Below, piece after piece: positions 6,719 through 8,461 of a stretch of 8,461 bases of DNA (position 1 is the stretch's first letter; every line of letters starts with the position of its first letter). Both the position numbers and the translations under genes were made by a program. Under the pieces are notes generated by a model. It was not told where the DNA came from, searched no databases, and saw only the letters and a program-made list of their open reading frames with translations. The stretch spans positions 1 through 8,461 of the forward strand of contig CAUDRD010000056.1 in the NCBI GenBank assembly GCA_958451705.1, given 5' to 3'. Source of the stretch: an uncultured Oscillospiraceae bacterium. Lineage in GTDB: Bacteria > Bacillota > Clostridia > Oscillospirales > Acutalibacteraceae.

Positions 6719-6776
6719 GGAGGGCGTTTAGCAGAAAACCAACATTGCGCTGATAACAACTTTCTGTTTTGGCAAG

Positions 6777-6794
6777 GCGGCGGGACTCCGCCGC
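6777..6794. repeat. GC-rich hairpin 1 of a three-hairpin cluster
   Basis: GCGGCGG, loop GACT, CCGCCGC: a perfect 7-bp GC stem. No U tract directly follows on either strand. Confidence 0.7.
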
Positions 6795-6807
6795 AAATGC
6801 ATTTTTG

Positions 6808-6837
6808 CATACTTTTGTTGCTATGGACAAAAGTATG
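6808..6837. repeat. Long hairpin 2 of the three-hairpin cluster
   Basis: CATACTTTTGT (6808-6818) and ACAAAAGTATG (6827-6837) form a perfect 11-bp stem with an 8-nt loop, the longest uninterrupted stem in the window. A competing ATGCA/TGCAT stem (6797-6810) overlaps its left arm. Confidence 0.75.
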
Positions 6838-6841
6838 TGCC

Positions 6842-6860
6842 CGCCACGGCATGAGTGGCG
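6842..6860. repeat. Hairpin 3 of the three-hairpin cluster
   Basis: CGCCAC (6842-6847) pairs with GTGGCG (6855-6860) around a 7-nt loop. It starts only 5 bp after hairpin 2. Confidence 0.65.
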
Positions 6861-6880
6861 CAGGTTAAAGCTGCACATAA

Positions 6881-6927
6881 GTCGCAAACGGAGCGATAGT
6901 AAAAAAATAAATATATTCGCCTGCGTT
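6881..6927. repeat. Palindrome-ended repeat unit E (47 bp), outlying copy
   Basis: Starts GTCGCA and ends TGCGTT; four pairs plus a terminal G-U on the plus strand. It carries the A/T-rich core (TAGTAAA then AATAAATAT) and CGCCTGCG end seen in units C and D, about 430 bp from D. An internal GCGA (6893-6896) / TCGC (6917-6920) stem can form instead of the CAGTAA stem. It is the most diverged member. Confidence 0.6.
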
Positions 6928-6950
6928 TATAAAATACGGATAAGAAACAA

Positions 6951-6968
6951 CAGGTTGAGCCTTAACTC
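6951..6968. repeat. Diverged direct copy of the cluster's left border
   Basis: CAGGTTGAGCCTTAACTC matches CAGGCTGAGCCTGCACTC at 6291-6308 at 15 of 18 positions, in the same orientation. The two copies bracket the whole repeat cluster (about 660 bp apart). Confidence 0.5.
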
Positions 6969-7027
6969 GTGACGTATACTCGCCGACAGCTAAATCCTCG
7001 ATTCCGCAAATTCGTTCACATTTTTAA

Positions 7028-7753
7028 TCACTTGCAGAATACATGGTTCCCTATTCTTTTTATAATCGGACGTGAAAGCATCCACTTATTTGTGGTTTTC
7101 TTTGGATTATAGTAATATATTGCTCCGCCGGTGGGGTCCCATCCGTTTATGGCATCCTGAGCTGCTTTTTTAGCGGAGGCTGAGACTGGCTGACTCCAGT
7201 TACTGTCGTTGAGACATGAAAAGGCACCGGGCTGATAAATTACCCCAGACATTGTATCGGGGAAAGATGAGTGTTCAATGCGGTTGAGGACTACTGCGCC
7301 TACCGCCACCTGTCCTTCATAGCTTTCTCCTCTCGCTTCTGCCGATATAACTCTTGCAAGAAGATTTATGTCGCTGCTGGAAAAGGAAGAAGAGCCAGAT
7401 GAGGTTCCAGTGATTCCTAAATACAAAAGAGTCTTAGGCCCGGCGATTCCATCAACAGTAATGCCGCAGTTTCTCTGGAACTGTCTTACGGCATCACGGG
7501 TTGCCGTTCCGTAAATTCCGTCAATGTTGCCTTTGTAAAGTCCCAGGGATTTGAGCTTTCGCTGAATCTGTCTTACCTCATCTCCCCTTGACCCGAATTT
7601 TGAAAGAGTCTCTACAGCGGAACTCTTTGTCCACATATCAGTCATGAAGGGTGAAAGTACTGCTGTTATAATAAGAATATTTAAAAGAACTATAATTAAA
7701 ATTTGCCAGCTTCTGCGGAATTTTTCGCCGATGGCTTTGTTTTTGCGGTTCAT
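7028..7753 (-). CDS. sleB: SleB-like spore cortex-lytic / cell wall hydrolase
   Basis: 241 residues. One hydrophobic segment (about 16-37, basic KFRR before it) is either an uncleaved signal anchor or a signal peptide. Next come a PG_binding_1 domain (about 50-113, with SRGDEVRQIQRKLKSLG and DGIYGTATRDAVRQFQ), a Ser/Gly linker (116-127), and the SleB/Hydrolase_2 domain (129-241). The hydrolase domain contains ARVISAEARGESYEGQVAVG with the expected catalytic Glu139, plus NRIEHSSFPDTMSGVIY and the closing WMLSRPIIKRIGNHVF. SleB proteins are lytic transglycosylases that act on spore cortex muramic-lactam peptidoglycan during germination. The frame is open up to 7957, but ATG 7753-7751 is preferred: GGAGG at 7763-7767 is 9 nt away, and the upstream extension runs into the rRNA promoter. 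A vegetative wall hydrolase role is possible. No ypeB partner follows it here. Confidence 0.88.
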   Translation of the reverse strand: MNRKNKAIGEKFRRSWQILIIVLLNILIITAVLSPFMTDMWTKSSAVETLSKFGSRGDEVRQIQRKLKSLGLYKGNIDGIYGTATRDAVRQFQRNCGITVDGIAGPKTLLYLGITGTSSGSSSFSSSDINLLARVISAEARGESYEGQVAVGAVVLNRIEHSSFPDTMSGVIYQPGAFSCLNDSNWSQPVSASAKKAAQDAINGWDPTGGAIYYYNPKKTTNKWMLSRPIIKRIGNHVFCK

Positions 7754-7901
7754 TTTGCCATACCTCCGTTTAATCATGGTAATAATTTGCCCAAATCGAG
7801 TCTTAATTATCCAATTCATTTCCAAAATGATGAAAGAATTTATCAAAAACGGCAAAGAAGGTAAAAAACGACCTTTTTCGCAATTTTTTTGAAGAAAAGT
7901 G

Positions 7902-7930
7902 TTGACATTTGATGTTGGATTTGGTATTAT
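7902..7930 (+). promoter_or_regulatory. rRNA operon promoter
   Basis: Perfect -35 TTGACA (7902-7907), 17-bp spacer, -10 TATTAT (7925-7930), directly followed by AAT. A/T tracts upstream (about 7862-7898) resemble an UP element. Expected transcription start is near 7936-7939. The promoter fires away from sleB, whose start lies about 150 bp to the left on the other strand. Confidence 0.85.
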
Positions 7931-7936
7931 AATCAG

Positions 7937-8116
7937 GCACCTCAGGTGAGGGAGCAAAACGGACCTTGAAAATTAAACAACGAGAGACAAAAAGGAACCC
8001 TGAAAGAATTTGAGATTCAGTATTCTGATGGATACAAAAATTTGCGATACGTCAGTATCGAATGAGCGAACAAAAGCTCTGAATTAGGTTAAGACACGAA
8101 AGTGTTTTGATAGAAT
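7937..8116 (+). other. 16S rRNA leader with boxA-like segment
   Basis: Leader of about 180 nt, purine-rich on the plus strand. ACCTTGAAAATTAAACAA (7963-7980) resembles the boxA-type segment found before Firmicute 16S genes and recognised by Nus factors. Small stems follow: GATAC/GTATC around 8045-8058 and ACAC-GAAA-GTGT near 8095-8105. A second promoter-like pair, TTGAGA (8010-8015) and TACAAA (8033-8038) with 17-bp spacing, could be a weak P2. The individual elements are inferred from resemblance only. Confidence 0.55.

Positions 8117-8461
<345 letters not shown>

Larger units (their letters stand above)
6187..7027. other. About 840-bp non-coding interval with repeats and hairpins
   Basis: No convincing gene lies between rimP and sleB. 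The part at 6187-6290 is AT-rich and holds promoter-like boxes. The part at 6290-6968 is dense in inverted repeats and diverged units, listed separately. Minus-strand frames of 81-100 codons exist here but have no Shine-Dalgarno or family resemblance, and they merely translate the repeat units. No tRNA, tmRNA, SRP RNA or RNase P RNA signature was found. No clear U-tract terminator for sleB was seen just after its stop. Confidence 0.7.

Noticed and set aside
6222..6887. Three overlapping minus-strand open frames of 81-100 codons in the repeat cluster
   Set aside because: No Shine-Dalgarno or family resemblance. They resemble each other (LSPS-x-x-x-RFT type segments) only because they translate repeat units A and B.
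6338..6927. CRISPR array
   Set aside because: Unit spacing is irregular, units differ from one another throughout, and there are no identical repeats with unique spacers and no cas genes.
6971..7020. tRNA-like TTCGATTCC-like stretch (CTCGATTCCGC)
   Set aside because: No acceptor stem, D arm or anticodon arm can be built around it on either strand.
7855..7890. Plus-strand terminator-like AAGGT/ACCTT stem followed by T runs
   Set aside because: Stem is only 5 bp with an 8-nt loop, no plus-strand gene lies upstream, and the A/T tracts fit better as an UP element of the rRNA promoter.
7754..7957. 68-residue N-terminal extension of the SleB frame
   Set aside because: It runs through the divergent rRNA promoter, lacks a Shine-Dalgarno, and puts a long segment before the signal-like helix. 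ATG 7753 has GGAGG at 9 nt.

Overview
The window comes from a low- to mid-GC Clostridia-type Firmicute. The partial 16S rRNA at the right end reads like a Ruminococcaceae/Oscillospiraceae member (Clostridium cluster IV, Ruminococcus or Eubacterium siraeum-like). That placement rests on recalled signature stretches, not on an alignment. The gene order rimP-nusA-ylxR-ylxQ-infB-rbfA-nrnA-truB is the classic Firmicute translation/transcription operon. A SleB-type spore cortex hydrolase suggests a spore former or a descendant of one.

Layout, left to right. (1) 1-6112, minus strand: a tightly packed operon transcribed right to left: rimP, nusA, ylxR, ylxQ, infB, rbfA, nrnA and the first 19 codons of truB. 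Three junctions overlap by exactly 11 bp and most starts have a clear Shine-Dalgarno. (2) 6113-6290: AT-rich upstream region of rimP, with promoter-like boxes and a 10-bp GCAA-tetraloop hairpin followed by an interrupted U tract. This looks like a weak terminator or attenuator in the operon leader. (3) 6290-7027: about 740 bp without a credible gene, filled with diverged palindrome-ended repeat units (three of 46-47 bp, two of 80-81 bp) and several compact hairpins. (4) 7028-7753, minus strand: sleB-like gene. (5) 7902-8461, plus strand: a strong rRNA promoter, a leader of about 180 nt and the first 345 nt of 16S rRNA, divergent from everything else.

Functionally, the operon joins ribosome assembly (RimP, RbfA, and TruB for tRNA modification), translation initiation (IF2), transcription elongation/termination (NusA), two small RNA-binding proteins (YlxR, YlxQ) and nanoRNA/c-di-AMP-type phosphodiester turnover (NrnA). 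NusA also acts on rRNA transcription, and an rRNA operon starts about 2 kb away on the other strand. The least explained part is the structured repeat cluster at 6290-6968. It forms a small family with a shared YRGTAAA core, palindromic ends and G-U pairs that slightly favour a plus-strand RNA. It may be a mobile-element-like intergenic repeat or a structured RNA, and no function can be assigned from the sequence alone.
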